From NCBI GenBank assembly GCA_012103325.1, contig WLWY01000006.1, positions 372,001-436,000 of the forward strand: a stretch of 64,000 nt of DNA. Direction: 5' to 3'. The stretch is from Alphaproteobacteria bacterium (GTDB lineage: Bacteria > Pseudomonadota > Alphaproteobacteria > UBA8366 > GCA-2717185). The notes under the pieces are model-generated. The model did not search any database. It worked only from the letters and a program-made list of their open reading frames with translations, and was not told the DNA's origin. Position numbers and translations under genes: made by a program. Below, in pieces: positions 51,258 to 61,503 of the stretch (positions are counted from its first letter, which is position 1; the number at the start of each line of letters is the position of its first letter).

Positions 51258-51624
51258 CGGGGATCAGGATGTGGCGAAGCGGGGCAAGCGTCGGCGCTGG
51301 AGTGCAGACGAGAAGCGGATGATTTGCGCACAGACGCGGTTTGCGGGCGTTTCGGTTTCACAGGTTGCACGGCGCTACAATGTGAACGCCAATCAGGTTT
51401 TCAACTGGCTGAAAGATCCCCGGTTTGCGAGAAGTGACACGGTCGATGACGCCGCCTGTTTCCTGCCGGTTGAGATTGCGCGTCACGTCGAGCACGAAGC
51501 CGAGCGCCCTGTTGGTGACGAAGGCAAGATCGAGGTCACGCTTGCCGGAGGTCATCGCTTGAGCATTAGCGGCCCTTACGATCCCGAAGCGCTCGTACGT
51601 CTGCTCCGGTGCTTGTCGGGATGA
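51247..51624 (+). CDS. tnpA: IS66 protein TnpA, right copy
   Basis: Same 125-residue HTH protein as in the left copy, with one change (Arg at the DPRFARSDT position, from A at 51430). Starts with GTG inside a hairpin, and its TGA overlaps the tnpB ATG. Confidence 0.92.
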   Translation: MDTNGDQDVAKRGKRRRWSADEKRMICAQTRFAGVSVSQVARRYNVNANQVFNWLKDPRFARSDTVDDAACFLPVEIARHVEHEAERPVGDEGKIEVTLAGGHRLSISGPYDPEALVRLLRCLSG

Positions 51625-51968
51625 TCCCGGTTCCCACGAACACGAAGGTTTGGCTTGCGGCCGGCGTGACGGACATGCGTAAGGGGTTCAATGGGCTGTC
51701 AGCGCAAACAGAGAAGGTTCTAAAGGCGGCGCCGTATTGCGGTCATCTGTTCGTCTTCCGGGGTCGCCGTGGCGATCTGATCAAGGTGATCTGGTGGGAC
51801 GGGCAAGGGGCATGTCTGTTCTCGAAGCGTCTGGAGAAGGGACGGTTTGTCTGGCCGTCTGCGAAAGCGGGCAAGGTTGCGCTGACCCCGGCTCAATTGG
51901 CGATGCTGCTGGAAGGGATTGATTGGCGCATACCACAACGAACGTGGCGTCCCCTGACGGCTGGGTAA
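51621..51968 (+). CDS. tnpB: IS66 accessory protein TnpB, right copy
   Basis: Identical to the left-copy TnpB (IS66 Orf2 family). The ATG at 51621 overlaps the tnpA stop as ATGA, which decides the start; the frame is open back to 51609. Confidence 0.93.
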   Translation: MIPVPTNTKVWLAAGVTDMRKGFNGLSAQTEKVLKAAPYCGHLFVFRGRRGDLIKVIWWDGQGACLFSKRLEKGRFVWPSAKAGKVALTPAQLAMLLEGIDWRIPQRTWRPLTAG

Positions 51969-52040
51969 AGTCGTTTCACAGCAAAGGGTTGTCAATTTCC
52001 GGGGATTCCCATGCGGGGTGGCGGCTGATAGATTGCCGGC

Positions 52041-53552
52041 ATGCTCGACGACGCTGAGAACCTCCCGAATGAACCTGCCGCATTAAAAGGTCTGGTGGCA
52101 TCGCTGGCGTCGGAAGTGAAGTCACAGGCGGTGTTGATCGAGAAGCTCCAACACCAATTGGCCGGGATGCGCCAGCATCGCTTCGGGTCGCGCTCGGAGG
52201 CTCTGGATCAACTGGCGTTGACGCTGGAAGACGAAGAGATTGCGGCGTCCGCGCAGGAGCCCGCGTCAGACGATGCAAATGCAGATCAATCTGCAGCGCC
52301 AAAAGACAAGCCCAAACGTAAACCGCTGCCCGGTCATCTCCCACGCAACGAGACAACACTGTCGCCGGGCGATGCCTGTGGGGAATGCGGCGGTGCGCTC
52401 AAAACGCTTGGCGACGATGTCACCGAGGAACTGGAATATGTCCCCGGACGTTTTGTCGTGAACCGGATTGTTCGCCCGCGCATGGCCTGCACCTGCTGTG
52501 AGACGTTCCATCAGGCAGCCCTGCCGTCGCGGCCGATTGAGCACGGGCGGCCCGGTCCTGGCCTACTGGCCCATGTGCTGGTCAACAAGTACGCCGATCA
52601 TTCGCCTTTGTACCGGCAAAGTCAGATATTCCAGCGCGAGGGGATCGATCTGGACCGCTCCACCCTGGCCGATTGGGTTGGCAAATCCACGGCTCTGTTG
52701 GAACCTTTGGCGGACGCCGTCGCGCGCCATGTTTTAAAGGGACAGGCCCTCTTCGCCGATGATACGCCGGTAAAAATGCTGACCCCAGGCTCCGGTAAAA
52801 CCAGGACCGCGCGGCTTTGGGCCTATGTCCGCGATGAACGACCCTGGGCCGGAGAGGCGCATCCTGCCGCATGGTATCAGTTCTCGTCCGACAGGAAGGG
52901 CGTTCGCCCGCGCGAACATCTAGCGGACTTCACGGGCTTCATGCATGCCGATGGCTATGCGGGGTTCAATGACCTGTACCGCACGGGCAAGGTGACGGAA
53001 GTGGCCTGCATGGCCCATATCCGACGCAAGTTCGTCGATATCCACAAAGCTCAGGGATCGGCGATTGCCGAGGAAGCCATAAAACGTATCGCCACACTCT
53101 ATGGCGTCGAGAAGGAGGTTCGGGGCCAATCGCCGGATCAACGGGTGAAGATCAGGCAGCGCCAATCAAAACCAATCTTCGACGACCTGGAATCATGGCT
53201 GCATGCCCAATTGACCCGGATATCCGGCAAATCACCCTTAGCCGGTGCTATTCGCTACGCCCTGACCCGCATGAAGAAGCTGCGACCATATCTAGATCAC
53301 GGCTTTCTTGAACTCGACAACAATACCGCAGAGCGATCCATGCGGCCCATCGCCCTGGGGCGGAAGAATTATCTCTTCATGGGGTCCGAGGCCGGCGGCA
53401 AATCAGCCGCCATCGCCTATACGCTGATCGAGACAGCAAAACTCAATGGCGTCGATCCGCAGGCCTGGCTAACCGACACGCTAGCCTGTATCGCCGACCA
53501 TAAAATCAATCGGATCGACGAACTGCTCCCCTGGCGTTACGCTCAAACCTGA
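52041..53552 (+). CDS. tnpC: IS66-family transposase TnpC, right copy
   Basis: 503 residues, identical in sequence to the left-copy transposase, with the paired CxxC motifs, DDE region and IS66 C-terminal domain all intact. It ends 51 bp before the right outer end of the element. Confidence 0.95.
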   Translation: MLDDAENLPNEPAALKGLVASLASEVKSQAVLIEKLQHQLAGMRQHRFGSRSEALDQLALTLEDEEIAASAQEPASDDANADQSAAPKDKPKRKPLPGHLPRNETTLSPGDACGECGGALKTLGDDVTEELEYVPGRFVVNRIVRPRMACTCCETFHQAALPSRPIEHGRPGPGLLAHVLVNKYADHSPLYRQSQIFQREGIDLDRSTLADWVGKSTALLEPLADAVARHVLKGQALFADDTPVKMLTPGSGKTRTARLWAYVRDERPWAGEAHPAAWYQFSSDRKGVRPREHLADFTGFMHADGYAGFNDLYRTGKVTEVACMAHIRRKFVDIHKAQGSAIAEEAIKRIATLYGVEKEVRGQSPDQRVKIRQRQSKPIFDDLESWLHAQLTRISGKSPLAGAIRYALTRMKKLRPYLDHGFLELDNNTAERSMRPIALGRKNYLFMGSEAGGKSAAIAYTLIETAKLNGVDPQAWLTDTLACIADHKINRIDELLPWRYAQT

Positions 53553-53588
53553 GCGTAACAGTCCAACGTCATCATAGGCAGGGCTGCT

Positions 53589-56180
53589 TTACCGGACGCT
53601 CACGTAGATATCCCCAAACTCTTTATCGCTCTTCTTCGGCGGATAAACAAAGTCCCGAGGGTAAATTATCCAATTTTTTTGCACTGTTTGTCTGTCACTG
53701 TTCTTTTCGGTGAAGAGGACACTATGGCCGGCGTAGTACAGGTAAACGATGGGTGCGCCACCATCCTTGCTTCGTTTTGCGACCCGATCGATGAAATTGT
53801 CGAGTTTCTTGAGCTTTTGGGCTCCTGGACTTATGACGCGGCCCAAATCTTCGAGTTCATCCTCATGCTTACTTTCTCCGGTGAGAAACAGCGTCGTGTT
53901 TTCACGGGGTACGCCAAATTTCCGGGCTATCGTGTGTGCGGCGCGGATTGCCGAACGTTCCGCGTATTCGACATTTATATAGTTTTCATATTCTTGGATC
54001 CCAAAGGCGAGAATGAAAAGATCCGGGTTGTTTCGTGTGGCCTCGAGCATGCTGGCGAGCGCTTCTCGGAGTTTCAGGTCCGGCTCCTGACCGAGCTTCG
54101 GCAGCGAAGCGACGTCCGGGGGGGGCATGGGGCGAGCCACGACGGGCGGCGGCGGCATCCTTGGCCTTCTGGGCTCCGGTCTTGACGGTGTACTAATTTC
54201 GGTCTCGCGACCTTCCGAATCGAATCGGCGGCCGTCGGCGAGCGTGATGTGCGATTTCTTAATTGCGGCGTCCCTGAAATCCGGAGAGATTTCGATCACG
54301 GCTGCGGGTACGGCGTTCCGCAACTCTTTTCCGAACGCTTCGCGTCTGGCGCCGTCAGCGCCGAAATTTTTCCGGATTTCGATGCGAGGGGCCGGAAATT
54401 TTCCAGCCAGTGGGCGTAGCTCGATGGTGTACGTATCGTTTGCGTCGCGTGAAACTTCGTGCGCCAGCCCTCCAAAAACGTGGTCCATTGCGTTGGCGTA
54501 GCTACGGATCGCACTTTCGTTCTGGCGTTCTTTATAGGCGTCGGAATCCTCGCCGGGTCGTTTTCCGACATTTTCCCCTTTCAGGAGAAACTCAGCATAT
54601 ATTGGAACCTGTTTCAGCAGGGCGAGGTTCGGCTTAGAAATCGTCCAGGTATTCCATACGCGTGCGGTTCCCGACGTATCGGCTGTGGCCAGTTTTGAGC
54701 CATTTCCCGAAAAGGCGACCGATGTAGGCGTTCCAGCAAGTTTTAAAAGCGGCCGCCTCGCCCAGTTCTCAGGCGGGGTCGGTTCGCCATCATGCCAGGT
54801 ATCCAGCAGGACGAGGCCGGTCTGTTCCGCGCCGACGAGCAGCCAGCGACCGATTCTTGGAGAAAATCTCAAGATTGACGCTTCGCCGATGTCGGTTTTC
54901 TTCGACCCGGTCCGGCGGCCTTTGGAGTCCCAAATCGTCAACCGGCCGGTATGGTCGATCGCCGTAATTCGCTCATCGTCCGGCGAGATCGCAATTTGCG
55001 GGACCGGTCCAATGTGGTCCAGCAATGTGGCTGCCCCGGTTGCGTCGCCTTCACGCCAGAGGCGGACGGTTCCGGCGTCGTTTCCGGTCAGGAAATAGCT
55101 CGCATCGCTAGCCATTGCGAGCAGATGTACGTGCGGCTCGAGAACGTAACGGTGCAAATTCTTGAAATCGACTCCAAGAACATGAACCTTCCCCGTTCGG
55201 GTCGCTACGAGGAGCTTTCTGCCATCTTGCGAAAATAGAATGCGTTTTATCTCATCGGATTTTTCCAAGCGATGCTGGCGATAGGCGTTCTTCGATCCGG
55301 TAAAGTCGTTCCAAATGCGGATTTGGCCCGTCTCGTCGCCCGTTGCGACTAGTTCTTCTGTGGGAGAGACCGCCACGGCTATCACCGGGCGGCCTTCGTG
55401 ATGGAGTTCTTGAGGACGTGGAGATGCCTTTGCGGGCCATACCAGCGCGCGTTTTGGCGTCTGCGCGACGACCCACAAGCCACTTGGCGAGATCCACAGA
55501 CCTGTGGTCGCGAGACCGTCATAAATTTGTTTTGGCTCGCTGTCAGCAGTCAGGTCGAGCAATCGAATATTATTGTCATCGGCAAAAACGAGTTTGCCTC
55601 CATCCCTGGAAATGTCGATATGATAGATCGGTTGGTTGTTCGTAAATTCGTTTCTCGCACGCTTGGAACTGCGTGCGGAATCCCATTGAACAAGAAGTTT
55701 GGGCTTAGGCGGATTCGGCTTCAGCTGTGCCGACTTCGGGGATATCGGGTTCAATATTCTTGGGATTTGGGTTGCTGGCTTATATGCTGGCGGCTTCCGT
55801 TCTATCGGGGTTCGTCGTGGCATCTCCCGACCGCTGGCGGAACCTTTTTTCCCCGGCTTGCTCAAGGTGGGCGCCGACGGGGTACTTTTTTTCGTTGAAC
55901 CAGACCCACCCATCGACGGCACCTTTTTCGGCGTATCGGCCATCGACCCCGTTGTCGGCGTTGCCGTATTTTTCGTTTCATTATCTTCCGAGGCGCCGGC
56001 GCCCGAATGTGCGGTCACGACGCGGTTTTCCCCGCAGCGTTCTGGGTTCGGATTCCCAGTTACCTTGCCGACAGAGCAGCTTAGTTCATTGTAGCGGGCG
56101 CAGCCGGCAACCAGTGCGACTGAAATTGCAATTGCCGCCATTGACCGTATTTTCGGCCTTGGACCTGACTTGAACGTCAT
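53589..56180 (-). pseudogene. Exported WD40-caspase-like lipoprotein, C-terminus lost to IS66
   Basis: The product starts with a lipoprotein signal (SMAAIAISVALVAGCARYN, lipobox VAGC) and a long Pro/Ser/Lys linker to about 165. About seven WD40-like blades follow (180-520, for example VAVSPTEELVATGDETGQIRIW with a break), then a linker. The last 150 residues are a caspase-like (C14) domain: LFILAFGIQEYENY, a central helix region and the catalytic-His segment VYLYYAGHSV. The real sequence ends at GDIY (53604). VSVR and the stop are from the IS66 end. The part that should carry the catalytic Cys is therefore absent, and the truncated protein should be inactive as a protease. It is last in a four- or five-gene operon of exported proteins, 163 bp after the DUF4384-like gene. 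Confidence 0.8.
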
Positions 56181-56343
56181 ACTAGTAACCCATCCGCTTC
56201 TCTTCCAATCATGAGCTTAAATTACGTTCGAAATTCTCTCAACCGTAGATTAAGCCGCTGCCGCTCCTTGCGCCGACCGGTCGTTAGCCACTGCAAGTGT
56301 CGGTCCCTCGGCTTTATGCGAAGAACTGAAAAATTCCCTTCCG

Positions 56344-58413
56344 TTAATTGCCGTGGAGACGATAGGGGAGAACCTTCATAGAGATCGCCTCCCTGCCCAA
56401 GGAATCTATCTTTGCCGCCACCATGTTGAAGAATGTGGGAAAGCTGACGCCGGTTTGGTAATCGTCGCCCGCTTCCATGCATATCTTTACGTTTTCGGTA
56501 AGGCGAGATTTGCCGCTGCAATGGAGCTCGGATCGCGACCTCTGAATTCCGTTGCGACAAGGCGATAGATCGATGATCGAATCGGATTGGCAGAAGTTGT
56601 CCGCACGCAATCGCAGCGTTTTATTCAGACAGGTCGTCAATTCCCGGTAGGAATCGCCTTTGCAGTTGACGTTTCTTTCGACATCCAAATTCAGAGAGCT
56701 GTTGCTCGCGAGAACAAAGAGAGCCCCGAAATCCTTCGTTTCGTCGCGATTAAGGAAGAACGAGATGCGTTCGTTCTCGTTCTTCGGGATGCTCAATAAG
56801 TCCCCTGGAGCGAGCTGGTAATCCAAAATATCCGATGGTAGCAGCCGAGTGATTCGATCATCCGACCACCAGGCGAATATCGAAATATACACCTCTCGAT
56901 CATGAGTATTGCGAATACCGAACGTCACGCTATCGCAGTTTCGCGCCACCTGTTCCCCACCTTGCGGGCAGGTCTGGTAATCTTCCGTCCAGTCAAGGAC
57001 CTTTATGCGTTGCTTGCCCAGCTTTTTCACGTTCCCACTGAGTGCGAGGCTGATCTTTTCGACACCGGATTTAATGCCCTTCTCCTTCTCCTTCTCTTTC
57101 TCATTCGCGACAACCGCCAACTCAAAAACCTTGTACGCTCTTTCGGCATCCTTAATCGAGACGACGCTGGCTGGAAGGGATTCGCCGAAGCGCTCGCAGG
57201 CGTCACTGTCATTCGGAGTTTGGCAATATAGGGACTCTTCGATGAGTCTGGCGCGAGCAAGGGCCTTGGCGGCCCTTTCGAGCGAAGCGCCCTGGAAGTA
57301 TTCTGAGCTGTATGCTGCGGCCTTGGCGAACTCAAATTTTCTGGGCTCGGGATCGCACCTTGTGAGGTCTATTGTGTCTGTACGGATCCGTATAGTCACG
57401 CTACTCAGATAGTCGGATTTGCGATCCTGTCGGAGCTGGTGTATGTCAAGCCTAATTCTTACATGATCTGAAGACTCAAAGTCTGATGGCGCAATCAGTT
57501 TTCCCGAAATGAGATAATTTGTCGAAGCCTTAACCAGAATTGGATCGCGTTCGCTGTTGAGTCTTTCCCTAAGTTGTTCGGCAAAGTCTGTCGCAATCTC
57601 TTTGCCGCATGCGACATTAATTCCATTCCTTCGATCGTCCCGGATAATCTCACCGACAATAAAATCCTTGAAGTCGGGAAACAGATCCTTTTGCTCTACA
57701 AGAGTTTCGACTTCACGTCGAATTGCCTCGGCCCTTCCCAACGGCTTTTCGAGGTACGCGTTAAAGTCAAATTTCACGCCTGGCAGCTTTGTCACCCGTT
57801 CGGACATAACAAGAATAGAGAAGTCCAAATTCCCAGCTCTGCTATCGTAATTTAATAAAAAATCGGATTGAGTACCTCGCTCGAAGTTGCCGTTTTCGAG
57901 GATCTCCTTGCAATTACCCTTCCACTTGCAAACCCTTTCCAGGGTCTCTAAATCCATTGGGATGAGTTCCACGCATTGCGAAACGCGTCCAGCGAAGAAA
58001 TTTCCGACATCGTCGATAACCTCGTCGCGATGAATATCTCTTGGAGATTTTTTCTTTGGCATAGGAAATATGGCGAAATGCGTTATTGGTTTGAGCCCTT
58101 CTCGCACTTTGTTTTCGAGCCTTTCCCGTACCTTGTTTTTGAGCTTTCCCCGAACTTTGTTGTAGAGCCTGCAACCGGCTTGTTCCGGGCTGTCGTGTTC
58201 ACCCTTCTCAATGCACATAGCTTTCGGAAACGATTTTGCCGGTTCACATACCTTGCCGGCCTCTTCCGTTACAGGAGGCGCAGGTGCCGTACAGGCTGCA
58301 ATAGTGAGGCATATAACGAGACTCGGTAGGCGACGAACAACGCTCTTCGGCACAAGCGATGCGCCAGCGTCGCTTCGAAAGATCGACCAGCAAAGCATCG
58401 GCATCTCGTTCAC
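56344..58413 (-). CDS. Large lipoprotein with DUF4384-like C-terminal domain
   Basis: A 689-residue protein with a lipoprotein signal (VVRRLPSLVICLTIAACTAP, Cys 41). A charged repeat follows (NKVRGKLKNKVRERLENKVR, about 84-103), then an alpha/beta region with SERDPILVKASTNYLISGKL (about 300-320) that recalls CsgG/LpoB/FlgT-type domains. A C-terminal beta domain contains VTFGIRNTHDREVYISIFAW and LLPSDILDYQLAPGDLLSIP, which resembles DUF4384, a domain often fused to or encoded beside caspase-like proteins. The GTG start at 58413 overlaps the previous stop; ATG 58404 is an alternative with GGAGAGG upstream. Ten or more Cys residues fit an oxidising compartment. Function is unknown; a partner of the WD40-caspase protein is inferred. 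Confidence 0.72.
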   Translation of the reverse strand: MNEMPMLCWSIFRSDAGASLVPKSVVRRLPSLVICLTIAACTAPAPPVTEEAGKVCEPAKSFPKAMCIEKGEHDSPEQAGCRLYNKVRGKLKNKVRERLENKVREGLKPITHFAIFPMPKKKSPRDIHRDEVIDDVGNFFAGRVSQCVELIPMDLETLERVCKWKGNCKEILENGNFERGTQSDFLLNYDSRAGNLDFSILVMSERVTKLPGVKFDFNAYLEKPLGRAEAIRREVETLVEQKDLFPDFKDFIVGEIIRDDRRNGINVACGKEIATDFAEQLRERLNSERDPILVKASTNYLISGKLIAPSDFESSDHVRIRLDIHQLRQDRKSDYLSSVTIRIRTDTIDLTRCDPEPRKFEFAKAAAYSSEYFQGASLERAAKALARARLIEESLYCQTPNDSDACERFGESLPASVVSIKDAERAYKVFELAVVANEKEKEKEKGIKSGVEKISLALSGNVKKLGKQRIKVLDWTEDYQTCPQGGEQVARNCDSVTFGIRNTHDREVYISIFAWWSDDRITRLLPSDILDYQLAPGDLLSIPKNENERISFFLNRDETKDFGALFVLASNSSLNLDVERNVNCKGDSYRELTTCLNKTLRLRADNFCQSDSIIDLSPCRNGIQRSRSELHCSGKSRLTENVKICMEAGDDYQTGVSFPTFFNMVAAKIDSLGREAISMKVLPYRLHGN

Positions 58414-59336
58414 CTCTCCGCCCTCTTCGCTGCAACAGACAAGGCTTCATCCAGGGAGCGTCTGAATTTATCGGTAGAACCGGGAGCGTTTCCGATCTTT
58501 GCGCTGGGATTCAAAAGGCTTTTGATCTTGGATGCTATAATTCGATTTTCATTCTTATAAAACCGGCTGGTATCGACCGAGAAAGCGGGACCGGTAGTGG
58601 CGCCGGTCCAATCAACAAAAGACGCTTCCGCGGTAGCCTGGAATTGACCGATCTGCCCGCTTTTCCACACATTGTATTTGAGGTCCGTTACGACAACGAG
58701 CGCATCTTCAGCGCGCTTCGCCAAACCTTCCTTGCCGATAATTTGGCGCAGCCTGTCGGCAATGGCCTTGTGAACCAAATTGTTTCCGGCCTCCTCCACA
58801 TACGTTCCCGCTCGTACTATCGGGTCTTGCTGGGTCTGGCCTGTCAGCCTCGCTTCGAGTCCGGGCGGAGCGGTCTGACGGTCGCTGCCGCGTCCCGGCA
58901 TGTCCGGTACGGGAATTGTTTCGTTCGACGATCGTCTAATGTTCGGCGGCCGCGGTGTCGCATCTATCGGGCCTTCCAGACGGGCGAAGACCCGATAGAG
59001 CGCACAGGTCCGCTCCCAACCTTCGAATTTGGCCAACCATTCGTGGTTTACTTCGCTTACGCTTCCCGAAAGGTCAGCCGTTTGCCTGAAGTGGCGATCT
59101 GCCAGACGCGCAGCTTCGCTCTCTAGGCGTTCGAGATCGCGAGCCTTTGTCGGTGTTGCGGGCGGTCGGGGAAAGCAGGCCAGAAGGCATCCGCGTGTCG
59201 GGGCGTTGGTTGCCATGTGGACCACATTGATCCTGTATCCGTCGAGTACCGACGTACTGCATTCCGCAAACGCGGCGGAAGAGAACAGTATCCCTGCGAA
59301 GACTGTAAAAAGCCCTTTGTATCCAAGATATTTCAT
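58410..59336 (-). CDS. Exported hypothetical protein of the caspase operon
   Basis: A 308-residue protein with a Sec signal peptide (YKGLFTVFAGILFSSAAFA, cleavage before ECST). A helical, charged middle part (KARDLERLESEAARLADRHF) leads to a Pro-rich linker (about 130-170). The last 130 residues are alpha/beta, with VEEAGNNLVHKAIADRLRQI and GQFQATAEASFVDWTG. No family is recognised. It overlaps the next gene by 4 bp and starts 18 bp after the previous stop, so it is coupled to both neighbours. A periplasmic role is implied by the signal peptide. Confidence 0.7.
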   Translation of the reverse strand: MKYLGYKGLFTVFAGILFSSAAFAECSTSVLDGYRINVVHMATNAPTRGCLLACFPRPPATPTKARDLERLESEAARLADRHFRQTADLSGSVSEVNHEWLAKFEGWERTCALYRVFARLEGPIDATPRPPNIRRSSNETIPVPDMPGRGSDRQTAPPGLEARLTGQTQQDPIVRAGTYVEEAGNNLVHKAIADRLRQIIGKEGLAKRAEDALVVVTDLKYNVWKSGQIGQFQATAEASFVDWTGATTGPAFSVDTSRFYKNENRIIASKIKSLLNPSAKIGNAPGSTDKFRRSLDEALSVAAKRAER

Positions 59337-59354
59337 CGGCCCATCAGAGCAACA

Positions 59355-60587
59355 TCAGCGGCAGCCCGGCGGGCCGAGAGTAACTACGAACAGGCCGCGG
59401 TCGGGGCCGCTAATGACATTGGTTTCCTGTTCCGTTCGAAACCTTTTGGCAATCGAATCATCGGGGCGCCAGCACGATTTGTGGATTGTCCCATAGGACG
59501 CATCAGGTCCGGGTTCAATCGTGGTCAGTGCGATTGCATAAGATTGGCCTTTTACTGTGCCGATGACAACTGCGCGTTCGCAACGCGGATGGAGGCCGGT
59601 TTTGCTGCCTTCCTTAAGAGACAATTGACCGTTCGGCCCCATAAGACGAACAGTTGCCGTGGCAGGAAGCCTAAGGGCGAGGCGGTTGGCGAAAGCGTCG
59701 AAGGCCTTGAGGTACAAATTCCGGAGTATCGCTTGGAGGCCCTGAACACTTTTGGGGTCTCCTGTTTGCCGGTTCGTCGACGACCCTCGGATAAATCCCG
59801 TCACGGTCTCGGTGACCGGGTCCAACCGAAAGCTCAGCTCATTTACTTCCCGATAGTTGCGATCGACCACGTTTATTTGAGTGTCCAAAACGAACGTACG
59901 CTTGCGCAGGATATTTCGCGATATCGTATCCGGTGCGACTTGCCGGAACGCGCTTTCGAAATGAATCACGTAGTCCGTAAGGCGAGGATCGTATGGTTCT
60001 TTCGCCCAAACGCCGTTATCTTCATTGAACCGGGCTCGGTCCTCCGTGAAGCTCCAATTGACAACGGGTTCGTTTGCCGTCCAGACGTGGAAACGGTTGG
60101 TTTCGGCGAGAGCCGTGTTCATCATGGCCGTAAGGCTTATGTCTGTGTGCAGATGTCCGCCCGTCTTCAGATTTTCGTACGGGTTGCCCATCAGGGTCGT
60201 TCGGAGCGCGCCGATATAGACTCGAAGTACGGACCGGCGTAGAGGGCAGTCCATCGGTTGGAATTTGACGTTGCTCCTGCAATTCTCGATCCCTTCGATA
60301 CGCGCGCCGGCAGGAATTCTGTAAGCGTTTTCGTTGCCGCATAGGCTATCGAGCGGAGCCGCAGCGACAACCGAGGAACTTCCAGTGGTTTGCGGCGAAC
60401 GGATGGCGACTTGCGCCTCTCCTTTTGCGATCGTTAGTTTTGGCTTGGATGCACCGGTCTTCGGTGGAGGTGTTTCAGGCGTCGTTTGGCATCCGAAGGT
60501 GAATGCGACGGCAACCAGAACTGAGGCGATACGAAGTTTCCCAATTACCTCGAAAAATTGTGGTGATCTGCGTTTAATTGCGCGCAT
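59355..60587 (-). CDS. Lipoprotein, possibly CsgG/LpoB-like, of the caspase operon
   Basis: About 410 residues starting MRAIKRRSPQFFEVIGKLRI, with a lipoprotein-type signal SVLVAVAFTFGCQTTP (Cys 34). I chose the ATG at 60587 because AAGGA lies nine bases upstream and the signal follows directly; the frame stays open to 60860, but that part is not signal-like. The middle part (about 130-330) has SLTAMMNTALAETNRFHVW, DYVIHFESAFRQ and TFVLDTQINVVDRNYREV, a pattern of strand-helix pairs like CsgG and LpoB-type envelope lipoproteins. This resemblance is by eye only. The next gene starts 18 bp downstream. It is probably the first or second gene of the operon. Confidence 0.68.
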   Translation of the reverse strand: MRAIKRRSPQFFEVIGKLRIASVLVAVAFTFGCQTTPETPPPKTGASKPKLTIAKGEAQVAIRSPQTTGSSSVVAAAPLDSLCGNENAYRIPAGARIEGIENCRSNVKFQPMDCPLRRSVLRVYIGALRTTLMGNPYENLKTGGHLHTDISLTAMMNTALAETNRFHVWTANEPVVNWSFTEDRARFNEDNGVWAKEPYDPRLTDYVIHFESAFRQVAPDTISRNILRKRTFVLDTQINVVDRNYREVNELSFRLDPVTETVTGFIRGSSTNRQTGDPKSVQGLQAILRNLYLKAFDAFANRLALRLPATATVRLMGPNGQLSLKEGSKTGLHPRCERAVVIGTVKGQSYAIALTTIEPGPDASYGTIHKSCWRPDDSIAKRFRTEQETNVISGPDRGLFVVTLGPPGCR

Positions 60588-60729
60588 GGGGAAATTCCTT
60601 AACCCATTTTCTTTGTCCACCATTAAATCTATGCGGGAATTATCGAACATAAAACCTCCAATGTCGACGGCCGGCTGCGTTGAGACACGAATCCGAACGC
60701 CAGCAAGCTGGGTTCCAATTCGCCATTGC

Positions 60730-61038
60730 TCACACTCTGTCCAACCTTGCCGTCCGGGCGGCCCAGGCCCGGTCCCGACACGCCTCCGTGAACGTGAAGT
60801 AGTCTTCGGCCAATTTATATTCGGGCCTTTGCGGAGTGCAGCGTCCGGCGTCGAGCGCATTCATCGGAATACAGCCGAGGCGGCTTAACCGTGCCAGCAC
60901 GCTTCCGCTCCATCGTGGTTGTTCTTGATTTTCGCTTTCATCGACTTCCCACATAGCCCAATGTTTGTTCCACCCGTTGTAGGGAAGAGGGCCTTGGAAA
61001 ATTCGGACGGAGGAGGAGGAAAGATAAAGATTGGTCAC
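60730..61038 (-). CDS. Hypothetical protein upstream of the caspase operon
   Basis: A GTG-initiated frame of 102 codons (TNLYLSSSSVRIFQGPLPYN and on to EYKLAEDYFTFTEACRDRAW). AGGGG lies four to five bases before the GTG. The frame remains open upstream to a TAA at 61138 with natural-looking sequence (AIQLRGFSAGISAPEPTVEI), so the gene may start earlier at a rare codon or be a 5'-truncated remnant. It has the same strand as the caspase operon and ends 142 bp before the lipoprotein gene. No family is recognised. Confidence 0.4.
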   Translation of the reverse strand: MTNLYLSSSSVRIFQGPLPYNGWNKHWAMWEVDESENQEQPRWSGSVLARLSRLGCIPMNALDAGRCTPQRPEYKLAEDYFTFTEACRDRAWAARTARLDRV

Positions 61039-61503
61039 CCGGCCCCTGACTATCTCTACCGTTGGCTCCGGAGCACTGATCCCTGCTGAAAACCCTCGTA
61101 ACTGTATCGCCGGCTCGCATGAAGTTCTGCGGATAGCTTATTTTTCTGGAGAAAATTCGGTCGACGGGATGTTGACTAGACGTACCGTTTCTTACTTTTT
61201 TCAGCGCTAACTGTAGAAATATCGTTTGCCGCGAACGACGTCATCAGCCTCTCAAGCCTGGATCGAATGAGTCGGCTGTGAAGTATTATCAACGCATTGA
61301 TTGAGCGTAATTTTTATCGATTTAGTCGTTGTTTGACTTGCAAGGAAACGGGCTTTAGACGATGAGACAGGTTTCGTTACGTTTCGGAATGAGAAATCCG
61401 TTCTGATATTTTAAGACGTCGCCTGAGATCATCCGCTTGGCTGTGATAACGTATGCTCGCAGTTCCCGGCCTTGTAATTACCAGGGCTTCCTCTTCTCCG
61501 ATA
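61039..61503. other. 465-bp region without a supported gene
   Basis: The first 100 bp continue the open frame of the preceding hypothetical gene. The rest is moderately AT-rich, with no convincing coding sequence, RNA gene or terminator. It probably contains the promoter of the minus-strand operon to its left. Confidence 0.4.

Larger units (their letters stand above)
51183..53603 (+). mobile_element. IS66-family insertion sequence, right copy (2421 bp)
   Basis: Starts GTAAGCGTCCGG at 51183 and ends with the inverse of GTGAGCGTCCGG at 53603. Orientation is opposite to the left copy, so 48161-53603 has the form of a composite transposon with tnpC ends outward. Flanks are GTTTCGAG inside and GTAGATAT outside, with no target duplication, which suggests deletion or inversion after insertion. 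Confidence 0.95.

Noticed and set aside
48153..53611. Composite transposon with an 8-bp target duplication
   Set aside because: The outer flanks GTTTCTTC and GTAGATAT do not match in either orientation.
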